A DNA stretch of 64,000 nucleotides from Thermohalobaculum sp039816045 (GTDB taxonomy: Bacteria; Pseudomonadota; Alphaproteobacteria; Rhodobacterales; Rhodobacteraceae). The notes beneath the pieces were generated by a model. It did not search any database and was not told where the DNA came from. It saw only the letters and a list, made by a program, of their open reading frames with translations. A program made the translations under genes and the position numbers. Below are positions 38,329-46,447 of this stretch, in pieces (the first letter of the stretch is position 1; each line of letters begins with the position of its first letter). The stretch spans positions 62,001-126,000 of the forward strand of contig JBCBYB010000003.1 in the NCBI GenBank assembly GCA_039816045.1. The letters run 5' to 3'.

Positions 38329-38357
38329 CCGCCGCGGCACGCTTGGCACCGCGGCGG
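38329..38357. terminator. Bidirectional hairpin terminator between bchO and pufM
   Basis: CCGCCGCGG (38329-38337) and CCGCGGCGG (38349-38357) form a perfect 9-bp GC stem with an 11-nt loop. It lies 8 bp after bchO and about 24 bp after pufM on the other strand. T-runs are short on both sides, so it may also protect 3' ends. Confidence 0.75.
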
Positions 38358-38381
38358 CTCTGTTGTCGTGGGCAGAAGCCC

Positions 38382-39359
38382 TTACTGGAAGTCTTCCGGC
38401 CGGTCGAGCTGATCCGGGGTCACCGGCCACCACTCCGGATCCTCCGGAACGATGCCGTGGGAGACGCCCCACTCATACCAGTTCTCGACGATCGTGCCGG
38501 TGATCAGAATGCCGATCCCACCGGTGATCACGGTCAGCACGGCGAACCACCAGGCCCAGCGGTGGATGCCCTCCATGGTCGCGTTGAAGCCCATGGTCCA
38601 GCGCCAGAACAGCGCCGCACGCTCAGTCGCCGTGCCCCGGTCGGTGATCTGCTCGATCTCCCGGTCACCGCCTAGCCGCGAGACGGCCAGGATGGTCGCC
38701 CCGTGCATCGCGAACAGAAGCGCCGAGCCGTAGAGGAAGGCGATGGAGAGCGCATGGAACGGGTTCCAGAACAGGTTGCCGTAGACCAGCGAGAAGTTGT
38801 TGGTCCAGTCGAGGTGGCTGAAGATGCCATAGGGCACCGCCTCCGCCCATTCTCCCATGAGGATCGGCCGGATCAGGCCCAGCACCAGGAACAGCCAGAT
38901 CGCCGAGGCAAACGCCCAAGCCACATGCGTCCCCATGCCGAGCGCGAGCGCCCGCAGATAGGTGCGCACCCACCAGAACATCACCGAGATCAGCAGCAGG
39001 AAGCTCGCGATGAACCACCAGCCGCCCTCGTTCAGCGGCGGGATCGACAGGCCGTACTCCGGCGGCGGCGGGTCGAGCGAGAGATAGAAGAGCTGGCGCC
39101 AGAACTCGGCGATGTTCCAGTCGACTTGGGCGAGGTAGTTGAACCCGATGATGTTGATCGCGAGCGTGCCCGTGACCAGCGAGATCACCCCGAAGAAGCC
39201 GAGATGGATGGGCCCAAGCTGTGCGTTGCCGAGCCAGCCGAGGAAGCGGCTGAAGATCATGCCGGCACTGCGCTCCCTGGCGATGGAGGCGGGACCCGCC
39301 CCCGCCTCGAGCGGCCCGCGGACCTGCACCTGAGTGAAGATGTTGGTGTATTCGGTCAT
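38382..39359 (-). CDS. pufM: Photosynthetic reaction centre M subunit
   Basis: This 325-residue subunit has five membrane helices; GPIHLGFFGVISLVTGTLAI, YGIFSHLDWTNNFSLVYGNL and AMHGATILAVSRLGGDREIE are typical, with histidines in HLDW, NPFHALS and AMHGAT that bind pigments and the non-haem iron. It closes the puf operon: 61 bp later lies the end of bchO, leaving no room for pufC or pufX. It starts 3 bp after pufL. Confidence 0.98.
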   Translation of the reverse strand: MTEYTNIFTQVQVRGPLEAGAGPASIARERSAGMIFSRFLGWLGNAQLGPIHLGFFGVISLVTGTLAINIIGFNYLAQVDWNIAEFWRQLFYLSLDPPPPEYGLSIPPLNEGGWWFIASFLLLISVMFWWVRTYLRALALGMGTHVAWAFASAIWLFLVLGLIRPILMGEWAEAVPYGIFSHLDWTNNFSLVYGNLFWNPFHALSIAFLYGSALLFAMHGATILAVSRLGGDREIEQITDRGTATERAALFWRWTMGFNATMEGIHRWAWWFAVLTVITGGIGILITGTIVENWYEWGVSHGIVPEDPEWWPVTPDQLDRPEDFQ

Positions 39360-39362
39360 GCC

Positions 39363-40205
39363 TCACTCCTGTGCTGCGTTCTGGCCCCAGATCGGGAGCT
39401 CGCGATACCATTCCCACCAGTCGATCCACGGATCGGTCCAAAGCGGCCCCGAGATCACGATGCAGACCGCGCTCCAGAACCCGGCATTGAGCGCCAGCAA
39501 CAGCCCCAGACGGTGGATGCCGAGGGTGCCGACCGAATAGCCGATGAAGTCGCGGAAGAAGGTATCCTCATGCTCCGGCTGCTTGACCTCCTCGCCCTTT
39601 TGCGGGTTCGTCGAGGAGAGGATCAGCGACCCGTGCAGCGCCAGCGCCAGGGCGTTGGTAAAGAAGAACGTGATCGCGATCATGTGCGCGGGGTTGTAGT
39701 GGAAGTTGCCGTACTGGTAGCCGACGTTCGATACCCAATCGAGGTGGCTGAAGATCCCGTAGGGGAAGCCGTGGCCCCAAGCGCCCAGCAGGAACGGCCG
39801 GATCACCACCAGCGTGACATAGGCGAAGATCGCGACGCTGAAGGCGATCGGCACATGGTATCCGATGCCGAGCTTGCGGCAGATCTCCACTTGTCGCAGC
39901 GCCCATGAGCCGAAGGCGCCGACCGCACAGATCGTGATGATCTGCCAGAGCCCGCCCTCCATCATGGGTGCAAAGCCGAGGCCGTAAGCCACCGATGGTG
40001 GGTTGATCGAGATCAGCCACGGGTTCCAGGTCGGTCCCTGGCTCGCGCCCCACAGGATCATCACGGTCCCGAGGGCGGCGAAAAAGATCGTCGTGACGCC
40101 GAAAAAGCCCACGTAGAAGGGCCCGATCCAGAAGTCGAACAGGTCCCCGCCGATCAGCGTCCCGCCGCGGACCCGGTATTTTCTCTCAAAGCTGAGCAAA
40201 GCCAT
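39363..40205 (-). CDS. pufL: Photosynthetic reaction centre L subunit
   Basis: This 280-residue subunit begins MALLSFERKYRVRGG and has five membrane helices. Pigment and iron histidines lie in SHLDWVSNVGYQYGNFHYNP, AHMIAI and LALHGSL. It lies downstream of a strong pufA-pufL intercistronic hairpin and upstream of pufM. The start follows GAGAGGAGACAAGG. Confidence 0.98.
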   Translation of the reverse strand: MALLSFERKYRVRGGTLIGGDLFDFWIGPFYVGFFGVTTIFFAALGTVMILWGASQGPTWNPWLISINPPSVAYGLGFAPMMEGGLWQIITICAVGAFGSWALRQVEICRKLGIGYHVPIAFSVAIFAYVTLVVIRPFLLGAWGHGFPYGIFSHLDWVSNVGYQYGNFHYNPAHMIAITFFFTNALALALHGSLILSSTNPQKGEEVKQPEHEDTFFRDFIGYSVGTLGIHRLGLLLALNAGFWSAVCIVISGPLWTDPWIDWWEWYRELPIWGQNAAQE

Positions 40206-40270
40206 CCTTGTCTCCTCTCGACGGTCGCCAATTGCGGCCAGACCTCATCGCCTCAGCAGCGCGTTTAGGC

Positions 40271-40297
40271 GCCGGGCGAAGCGCCGCTTCGCCCGGC
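40271..40297 (-). other. pufA-pufL intercistronic mRNA-stabilising hairpin
   Basis: GCCGGGCGAAG (40271-40281) pairs perfectly with CTTCGCCCGGC (40287-40297) across a 5-nt loop, 10 nt after the pufA stop. In Rhodobacter a hairpin in this place protects the pufBA segment and sets the LH1 to RC ratio; the same role is inferred. Confidence 0.85.
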
Positions 40298-40307
40298 ACG
40301 GCGATGA

Positions 40308-40481
40308 TTACTCGGCAACCTGAACGGTGGCTGCCGGGTTGCCTTCGAACCAGTTGAACCGCTCGGTGGAGAGCAGAACGAAGTGGATCATTGCGGCGAG
40401 CAGGAACAGGAAAACGGCCTGAGCCACGAAAACCTGGCGCGGATCGAAGACCAGCCAGATCTTGTAGAAATGGTCCATCAT
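40308..40481 (-). CDS. pufA: LH1 light-harvesting alpha polypeptide
   Basis: This protein of about 57 residues has the usual FYKIWLVFDPRQVFVAQAVF entry, one membrane helix and the bacteriochlorophyll-binding His in AAMIHFVLL. The ATG at 40481 (MMDHFY) has GGGAG at good distance; one at 40490 would abut it, and one at 40478 is also possible. Confidence 0.95.
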   Translation of the reverse strand: MMDHFYKIWLVFDPRQVFVAQAVFLFLLAAMIHFVLLSTERFNWFEGNPAATVQVAE

Positions 40482-40495
40482 ACCTTGCATCTCCC

Positions 40496-40711
40496 TTAGC
40501 CGATGAGTTGCGTGGCAGCTTCAGCGAGCTTGGTTGCACCCTCGATGGCGGTGTAGCCATCGGGACCGGGGAACCAGGGACGCCAGAGCCACACGAGAAA
40601 GTGTGCGACGACAGCAACACCGGAGAACAGAACGAGGCCGCGCATGTAGATCTCATGCAGCTCTTTCGCCTGATCGTCGGTGAGGCCCGTCAAGGAAACT
40701 TCTTCAGCCAT
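40496..40711 (-). CDS. pufB: LH1 light-harvesting beta polypeptide, C-terminally extended
   Basis: This 71-residue protein has the beta signature SLTGLTDDQAKELHEIYM, the pigment His37 in VVAHFLVWLWRPWF and normal core length to Phe47. It then continues 24 more residues (from PGPDGYTAIEG to the end), whereas the Rhodobacter LH1 beta ends at WRPWF. The tail would lie on the periplasmic side. The stop is 14 bp before the pufA start. Confidence 0.95.
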   Translation of the reverse strand: MAEEVSLTGLTDDQAKELHEIYMRGLVLFSGVAVVAHFLVWLWRPWFPGPDGYTAIEGATKLAEAATQLIG

Positions 40712-40862
40712 AAGCTTGTCCTCCTTGTGTTACGGCCGATGCCAAAGCGCGTGCCCGAGAGCACGTGCTCCAGCGGTCGACACCGGCGGACCCGAGGGCC
40801 TACCGGCGATCCACATCCCGAAGCGGGGATGCGAATGGCGGGGCGGTTCCGTGTCGCGGGCC

Positions 40863-41111
40863 TCAGCCCATAAACAGGTACGGAACCACTGTGTTGGTCA
40901 GCCCGCGCGCCTCATCGAGGATCGAGAGACCCTCGGCGGGTGCGCCCTCGGCCTGGCCGAGGCGGCGGGGAAACAGCCGGCCCACGACGGCGACCGGCAA
41001 CGCGACGGTGAAGACGATCGCGTAGTAGAGCCGGTACTCCGCCGGCTTGCGCCGGGACGCCCGGCGCGGCGCGACAGCCGGCTCGGCGAAATCAGGAGCT
41101 GCATCGAGCAT
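40863..41111 (-). CDS. pufQ: PufQ pigment-synthesis regulatory protein
   Basis: This 82-residue protein has a basic N-terminal part (PRRASRRKPAEYRLYYAIVF), one membrane helix (AIVFTVALPVAVVGRLF) and a short C-terminal amphipathic segment. PufQ affects bacteriochlorophyll levels at the head of the puf operon. It lies 45 bp after bchZ. A 151-bp gap with a small CGTGC/GCACG stem-loop separates it from pufB and may be an mRNA processing region. Confidence 0.9.
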   Translation of the reverse strand: MLDAAPDFAEPAVAPRRASRRKPAEYRLYYAIVFTVALPVAVVGRLFPRRLGQAEGAPAEGLSILDEARGLTNTVVPYLFMG

Positions 41112-41156
41112 TGGGGTCTCCTCTGTTGGTCGTCTTTGGGTCGGGATGCGGAGTGC

Positions 41157-42608
41157 TCATGCGGCTCGCTCCCGGGTCGTTTGGTGTGCTAGGGCCACGC
41201 GCGCCGCAGAGATGCGCGGCTCGGCGGCCGAGAGCGCCTGGGCCTCGGCCACATCGCGCAGGCGTTTGGCGGCAGAGATCCGGGTCAGAACCGGCTCACG
41301 CTCCATCAGCTCCGCGAGCAGCGCCTCGGCCTCTTCTTCCCATGCGAGGGAAACCAGCCGGGTCGGTGTCGCTTCGGCGGCATCGAGCGCCGTGCCGAGC
41401 GGAATGATGTGGAAGAGCGCGTCGAAGAGCGCGTTGCAGACCTCTTGGACAAGATACGTCGCCCCGGCATAGCCCATGAAGGGCGTGCCCGTGGCCCGCC
41501 GGATGATGGCGCCGGGGAACGAGGCCGGGATATAGCCCGCACGCCCGCCCGCCTCCGCGAGATACATCCGCTCGTTGAAGGAGCCGAAGAGCACGAGCGG
41601 CGTCTCCTCATGCACCAGGCGGCGGACCTCGTCGTTGTCGGTCTTGCCGCCGGCGCGCCGGGCCACCGCGAACTTGCAGGGCAGGCCGAGATCGCTCTCG
41701 AGGAAGTTCCGCAGCCCGCGCGCATAGGTCTCGGAGGCCACCACACCAAAGCTGGCGGTCGCATAGAAATCCTGCGTCACCGAGCGCCAGAGATCCCAGA
41801 GCGGCTTGATGGTGGTGTGCTTCTCCCGCTCGATGAAGGGCTGTGGGTCGAGGCCCAGCAGCTCCCCCAGCGTCTCGAGGAACCGCGTCGTGGAGGTCAG
41901 CCCGATCGGCGCCTGGAGATAGGGTTTCTCCAGCGCCTCGCAGAGCCCGCGCCCGAACTCGCGGTAGAGGCAGATGTTCACGTCCGCATCGACCAGCCGC
42001 TGGATGTCGGCCAGATGGCTCCCCATCGGGAAGACCATGTTGACCTCGGCCCCGATCCCCTCGACGAGACGGCGGATCTCCGCCAAATCCGAGGGCTGGT
42101 TGAAGGTGCCGTAGATCGCGCCGATGATGTTGACCCGCGGCTTCGCGCCCTCCTCGCGCGGACGCGGTTTCGGCAGCTTTCCGCGGGTCGCGGCGAACTC
42201 GGTCCAGAGCCAGGTGAGCGCACGATCCGCCGACTGCCACTGATCCTCGTCGATGGTGCGCGGGAGGAACCGCAGGATCCCCGTGCCCTCGGGCGTGACG
42301 CCGCCCCCGATCATCTCGGCGATGGAGCCGGTGACCACCACAGCGGGCAGCGCCGGGTCGAGCACGCCGTGGGCCCGCTTCATCGCGCCCTCCGTGCCCT
42401 CGCGGCCAAGTTCCTCCTCCGCCAGCCCCGTCACCACGATCGGCAGCTCATGCGGGGGCAGCGCGTCGGTGTAGTGCAGCACCGAGGTGACGGGCAGGTT
42501 CTCACACCCGACCGGCCCGTCGATCACCACCTGCAACCCCTTGATGGCGGTGAAGGCGTAGACCGAGCCCCAATAGCCGCCGGCGCGATCGTGATCCTGG
42601 ATCAGCAT
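41157..42608 (-). CDS. bchZ: Chlorophyllide a reductase subunit Z
   Basis: This 483-residue NifK-like subunit begins MLIQDHDRAGGYWGSVYAF. GPVGCENLPVTSVLHYTDAL carries a cluster Cys; NIIGAIYGTFNQPSDLAEI and MGYAGATYLVQEVCNALFD are typical. With BchY it reduces ring B of chlorophyllide. The frame is open upstream, but the ATG at 42608 shares one base with the bchY stop. Confidence 0.96.
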   Translation of the reverse strand: MLIQDHDRAGGYWGSVYAFTAIKGLQVVIDGPVGCENLPVTSVLHYTDALPPHELPIVVTGLAEEELGREGTEGAMKRAHGVLDPALPAVVVTGSIAEMIGGGVTPEGTGILRFLPRTIDEDQWQSADRALTWLWTEFAATRGKLPKPRPREEGAKPRVNIIGAIYGTFNQPSDLAEIRRLVEGIGAEVNMVFPMGSHLADIQRLVDADVNICLYREFGRGLCEALEKPYLQAPIGLTSTTRFLETLGELLGLDPQPFIEREKHTTIKPLWDLWRSVTQDFYATASFGVVASETYARGLRNFLESDLGLPCKFAVARRAGGKTDNDEVRRLVHEETPLVLFGSFNERMYLAEAGGRAGYIPASFPGAIIRRATGTPFMGYAGATYLVQEVCNALFDALFHIIPLGTALDAAEATPTRLVSLAWEEEAEALLAELMEREPVLTRISAAKRLRDVAEAQALSAAEPRISAARVALAHQTTRERAA

Positions 42609-44182
42609 CAGATCATCTCCTCGCGTTTCGCGCGCTTGGCAGCGTTGGCGAGCTTCTTGGCGTAGCGGGCGCGGAACTCCGGCCGGCGGACGGGATCGCC
42701 CTGCCAAACGCCTGCGGTCTCGCCCTCGCCGACGCCCTCGAAGAAGGCCTGCATGAAGTCCATGCGTGCCTTGCCGGCGATGGCGCCGTTCACGACCTCG
42801 GCCAGCGAGCCGGCCCCGGCCGGGCCCATCAGCGGGCGCGCGGAGATGAGGTTGGTGAAGTAGAGCCCCGGGCGGCCCGACTGCTTGGCCGCCTGCACCA
42901 CCGGCGTCGTGCCGATGGCGAGGTCCGGGTCGAACTCCTCCATGGCCGCGAGATCGTCCTCGAGGCTCGCGCGGAAGCGGATCTGGACGCCCTTGGCCTC
43001 CAGCCACTCCCGATCCGCCTGGGACCAGGGGGTTTTGGGGCAGGCCGTGCCGACATAGCGGACATCCGCCCCGCTCTCGACCAGAAGCCGCGCCACGATC
43101 AGCTCGGAACCCTCATAACCCGAGAGGGTTATGCGCCCCTGGATCGGGCTGCCCGCTAGCGCCCCGGCGATGGCCCCACCCATGGCGTTCTGCACTCCGG
43201 CGATCTTCTCGCGCGCAACACCGACCGCCGTACCAACCGCATCCAGCCATGCGAGCGTGCCCTCGCGGCCGACCGGAGCCGAGCCGACGATGCTGCGCCC
43301 GGCCTTTTCGAACTCGCGAATCGAGGCCGTGTAGAAGGGATGGATTGCGCCAACCACCGGCGCATCGAGCGCCGCATAGAGCTCGCGCCACTCCCGCGTC
43401 GGGACCACCGGCCCGGCAACCATCCCCATCGGCTCGAGCATCCGCCCAATGATCACCGGGTCGGCCGGGAACATCTCACCGAGCAGGGTCACCGCCGGGC
43501 GCGCTTCGCGGCCACCCTCCGGCGCCTGCACGGGGCCAAGCTCCGCCTCGGTGCGCGCGTAGTTCAGCATCGCCCCGGCGAGCACGTCCTTGGCCTCGGC
43601 ATGGGTCGGCACGCCGAAGCCCGGCACATCGATGCCGATGATCCGGACGCCGTTGATCTCCTTCGGCAGCAGCCGCAGCGGCACGCCAGAGGCCGTCGGC
43701 ACGCAGAGGTTCGTGACCACCACGGCGTCGTAGTGCTCGGGGTCCGCGATCTTGTAGACCGCCTCGCGGATGTCTTCAAACAGCTTGCCCGTCACCAGGG
43801 TCTCGGAGCTGAAGGGCACATAGCCGACCGAGCGCCGCGCACCGTAGAAATGGCTGGTAAACGTCAGCCCATAGACACAGCAGGCCGAGCCCGACAGCAC
43901 CGTCGCGGTGCGCCGCATCCGGAGCCCGACGCGCAGCGAGCCGAAGGCCGGGCACATCGACTGCGGCTGGTCATGGGGGCCCTGGGGGTAGTCTTCGGCG
44001 TAGCGGTCGAGGATCTCCGACTGCCCCGCAGCCTCGGCCGCGCGCTTCATCTCCGCTGCACCACCGTGGCAGCCGCCCCCCTCGCCTCCGCCCAGATCGG
44101 GGGGTGTGTCGAGCGCGGCCTCGGTCAGCGGCGCATCGCCGGCGTCGTCATAGCGGGCTTCAAGGCGGAGATCGTCAGGCAT
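42608..44182 (-). CDS. bchY: Chlorophyllide a reductase subunit Y
   Basis: This 524-residue NifD-like subunit has cluster cysteines in PQSMCPAFGSLRVGLRMRR, SGSACCVYGLTF and VVVTNLCVPTASG. The C-terminal part ARPLMGPAGAGSLAEVVNGA is family-typical. The ATG at 44182 lies inside the end of the 71-codon ORF (8-bp overlap); an upstream in-frame extension lies wholly in that ORF. Confidence 0.96.
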   Translation of the reverse strand: MPDDLRLEARYDDAGDAPLTEAALDTPPDLGGGEGGGCHGGAAEMKRAAEAAGQSEILDRYAEDYPQGPHDQPQSMCPAFGSLRVGLRMRRTATVLSGSACCVYGLTFTSHFYGARRSVGYVPFSSETLVTGKLFEDIREAVYKIADPEHYDAVVVTNLCVPTASGVPLRLLPKEINGVRIIGIDVPGFGVPTHAEAKDVLAGAMLNYARTEAELGPVQAPEGGREARPAVTLLGEMFPADPVIIGRMLEPMGMVAGPVVPTREWRELYAALDAPVVGAIHPFYTASIREFEKAGRSIVGSAPVGREGTLAWLDAVGTAVGVAREKIAGVQNAMGGAIAGALAGSPIQGRITLSGYEGSELIVARLLVESGADVRYVGTACPKTPWSQADREWLEAKGVQIRFRASLEDDLAAMEEFDPDLAIGTTPVVQAAKQSGRPGLYFTNLISARPLMGPAGAGSLAEVVNGAIAGKARMDFMQAFFEGVGEGETAGVWQGDPVRRPEFRARYAKKLANAAKRAKREEMI

Positions 44183-44390
44183 CGGCCCCCTCCTCCCCTT
44201 GCTGGACAATCCTCTGCTGTTGCCGCGTCGCCTCGATGTCGAAAAGGAGCTGGGCGTTGCGATCGAACGCCTCATAGGCCCGCGCCCGCAGGGCCCGGGT
44301 CTCGTCGATGAGAGCTTTCAGGTCCGGCGAGATCCCATCGATCTCAACCCCGTCCATCTCAATGTCGCGTCGCGCCCGCCCCATCCTCAC
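44175..44390 (-). CDS. Small coupled ORF between bchX and bchY
   Basis: This 71-codon ORF starts at GTG overlapping the bchX stop (GTGA) and overlaps bchY by 8 bp. An in-frame ATG two codons on is an alternative. The product is mostly helical and charged (SPDLKALIDETRALRARAYE, then QLLFDIEATRQQQRI) and may form a coiled coil; no domain is recognised. Coupling at both ends argues for a real gene made with chlorophyllide reductase. Confidence 0.7.
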   Translation of the reverse strand: MRMGRARRDIEMDGVEIDGISPDLKALIDETRALRARAYEAFDRNAQLLFDIEATRQQQRIVQQGEEGADA

Positions 44391-45397
44391 GCCTCGTCGT
44401 AGATAACTTCAAGGGAGGCGCGCTCGACCAGCGTCCCGCCGCGCATGTCTGCGGGGGTCGCGGGCTCCAGCACCACGCCCGCGCCGGTGTCCTTGCCATC
44501 GAAGAGCGCCAGAAGCTGGTCCTGAGAGAGCGGGTTCGGGCGCTGCGGCGGGGCCTCGGCGACGTTCAGCCCGAGCTCGGCGAAGAGCGGCCCCCACTCA
44601 CCATCCGGGCGGCCCACAATCTCGTAGTTCGCCGATTTCCGCCGCAGATCGTCGTTCGCCGGGATCGAGGCCAGAACCGGGATGCCCGCCGCCTTGGCGA
44701 AGGCGTGCGCCTCACCGGTGCCATCGTCCTTGTTCACCACCAGGCCCGCGACGCCGACATTGCCGCCGAGCTTGCGGAAATACTCCACCGCCGAGCAGAC
44801 ATTGTTGGCGACATAGAGGGATTGCAGGTCGTTCGAGCCGACCACGATCACCTTCTGGCACATGTCCCGCGCGATCGGCAGACCGAAGCCGCCGCAGACC
44901 ACATCGCCGAGGAAATCGAGCAGGACATAGTCGAAGTCCCACTCATGGAAGCCGAGCTTCTCGAGTTGCTCAAAACCGTGGATGATCCCGCGCCCGCCGC
45001 AGCCGCGGCCGACCTCGGGCCCGCCGAGCTCCATCGCGTAGACGCCGTCGCGCTTGAAGCAGACATCGCCGATCTCCAGATCCTCGCCCGCCAGCTTGCG
45101 CTTGGTCGAGGTCTGGATGATCGTCGGGCAGGCCTTGCCGCCAAAGAGCAGCGACGTGGTGTCGGATTTCGGGTCGCAGCCGATCAGGAGCACGCGCTTG
45201 CCCTGCTGCGCCATCATGTAGGAGAGGTTCGAGAGGGTGAAGGACTTGCCGATCCCGCCCTTGCCATAGATCGCGATCACCTGCGTGTCGCGGGTCATCT
45301 CGGACGCCGGCAGCTCGGGCTCGATCGCCGCTTCGGCGCGGAGCCGGGCGGTGCCTTCGTCGGTGAGGATGGGGCCGTGGCCGCCTTCGGGGGTCAT
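44387..45397 (-). CDS. bchX: Chlorophyllide a reductase iron protein X
   Basis: This 336-residue NifH-like ATPase donates electrons to BchYZ. P-loop: AIYGKGGIGKSFTLSNLSYM; Fe-S cysteines in GRGCGGRGIIHGF and LDFLGDVVCGGFGLPIARDM. A 35-residue N-terminal extension precedes the core, usual in BchX. The ATG at 45397 overlaps the bchC stop by 4 bp. Confidence 0.97.
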   Translation of the reverse strand: MTPEGGHGPILTDEGTARLRAEAAIEPELPASEMTRDTQVIAIYGKGGIGKSFTLSNLSYMMAQQGKRVLLIGCDPKSDTTSLLFGGKACPTIIQTSTKRKLAGEDLEIGDVCFKRDGVYAMELGGPEVGRGCGGRGIIHGFEQLEKLGFHEWDFDYVLLDFLGDVVCGGFGLPIARDMCQKVIVVGSNDLQSLYVANNVCSAVEYFRKLGGNVGVAGLVVNKDDGTGEAHAFAKAAGIPVLASIPANDDLRRKSANYEIVGRPDGEWGPLFAELGLNVAEAPPQRPNPLSQDQLLALFDGKDTGAGVVLEPATPADMRGGTLVERASLEVIYDEA

Positions 45398-46335
45398 GCT
45401 GCGTCCTTCCAGCTCAGGATCATTTTCAGGCAGGCGGGGTCGCTGAACGCCTGGGAATAGGCGTGGGCGGGGTCCGATGCCGTGTGGGTGTGCGTGATGA
45501 GGCCGTCGAGCGAGAGACTGCCCGCGGCCACGAGCGCCGCGGTCGCTGCGAGGTCTTCCGGCTGCCACTCCGCCGCGACGCGCAGGCGCGCCTCCTTCAT
45601 GAAGGCGGGCGGGAAGGCGAACCCGATCGGCTCGGCATAGAAGCCGGCCAGCACCAACTCCCCGCCAGGCGCAAGGCGCATGATCAGCTGGTCGATGCCG
45701 CCTGCATCCCCGCTCACATCATAGATCGTGCGATAGTCGCGCTTGGGGTCGTCGCCCGGCGTGGTGACACCATAGCCGAGTGCGCCACCGCGGCGGCCTT
45801 CGGCAATCTCCCAAACCGTAGGCGCCGGCCCGCCGAGTGCGATGGTCATCCGCGTCAGCAGCCGTCCGAGCGCGCCATGGCCGACGATGAGCTCCGGCAG
45901 CGCGCTGCGCTCGGCCACCACCGCATGGTGCGCTGTGGCGGCAAGCGCCAGGAGCGCCGCCTGCGATCCGAGACGCGGCTCGACGGCCTGGACCCGCCGG
46001 CCCGGAACGACCATCCGCGAAGAGGCGCCGCCGAAGAGACCGCGTGCGCCCTCATAGCAATTCGCGCCGGGGACAAAGACACGCTCCCCGACCCGGTGAC
46101 CGGAGTCGGAGCCGGCCTCGACCACTTCCCCGACCGACTCATAGCCCGGCACCAGCGGATAACCCATGCCGGGAAACGGCGGCATCCGCCCGCTCCAGAA
46201 CAGTTTTTCGGTGCCGGTGCTGATCCCGCTCCAAAGCGTGTCGACGACGATATCCTCAGGACCCGGCGCAGTCAGCGTCAGGGCCGATCGGGACACTTGC
46301 CCCGGCGCCTCGAACACAACCGCCTCTGCCTGCAT
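45394..46335 (-). CDS. bchC: Bacteriochlorophyllide hydroxyethyl dehydrogenase
   Basis: This 313-residue medium-chain dehydrogenase oxidises the 3-hydroxyethyl group to acetyl. GISTGTEKLFWSGRMPPFPG, GYPLVPGYESVGEVVEAG and LIVGHGALGRLLTRMTIALG are conserved. It heads the bchC-X-orf-Y-Z-pufQBALM run, behind crtF; an operator cluster lies 70 bp upstream. The start at 46335 (MQAEAVVFE) was preferred to the ATG-like position further up. Confidence 0.95.
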   Translation of the reverse strand: MQAEAVVFEAPGQVSRSALTLTAPGPEDIVVDTLWSGISTGTEKLFWSGRMPPFPGMGYPLVPGYESVGEVVEAGSDSGHRVGERVFVPGANCYEGARGLFGGASSRMVVPGRRVQAVEPRLGSQAALLALAATAHHAVVAERSALPELIVGHGALGRLLTRMTIALGGPAPTVWEIAEGRRGGALGYGVTTPGDDPKRDYRTIYDVSGDAGGIDQLIMRLAPGGELVLAGFYAEPIGFAFPPAFMKEARLRVAAEWQPEDLAATAALVAAGSLSLDGLITHTHTASDPAHAYSQAFSDPACLKMILSWKDAA

Positions 46336-46404
46336 CGTTGACTCTCCCCTGTGGTGCGCGGATTGCCCCACGCGACCCGACTGTCTCGCGGGCCTCATCG
46401 CATC

Positions 46405-46436
46405 TGTCAGCTTAAATTGACACTTGCTGCTGTCAA
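46405..46436 (-). promoter_or_regulatory. PpsR-type operator cluster before bchC
   Basis: A TGT-N12-ACA palindrome, TGTCAGCTTAAATTGACA (46405-46422), is followed by a third half-site TGTCAA (46431-46436). Arm starts are at 46405, 46417 and 46431. It lies between crtF and bchC, so the bchC superoperon can be controlled apart from crtEF. Confidence 0.75.
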
Positions 46437-46447
46437 GTTGAAAGAAC

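Noticed and set aside
38703..39908. 401-codon plus-strand open frame
   Set aside because: Antisense to pufM/pufL, with His/Arg/Glu-rich translation.
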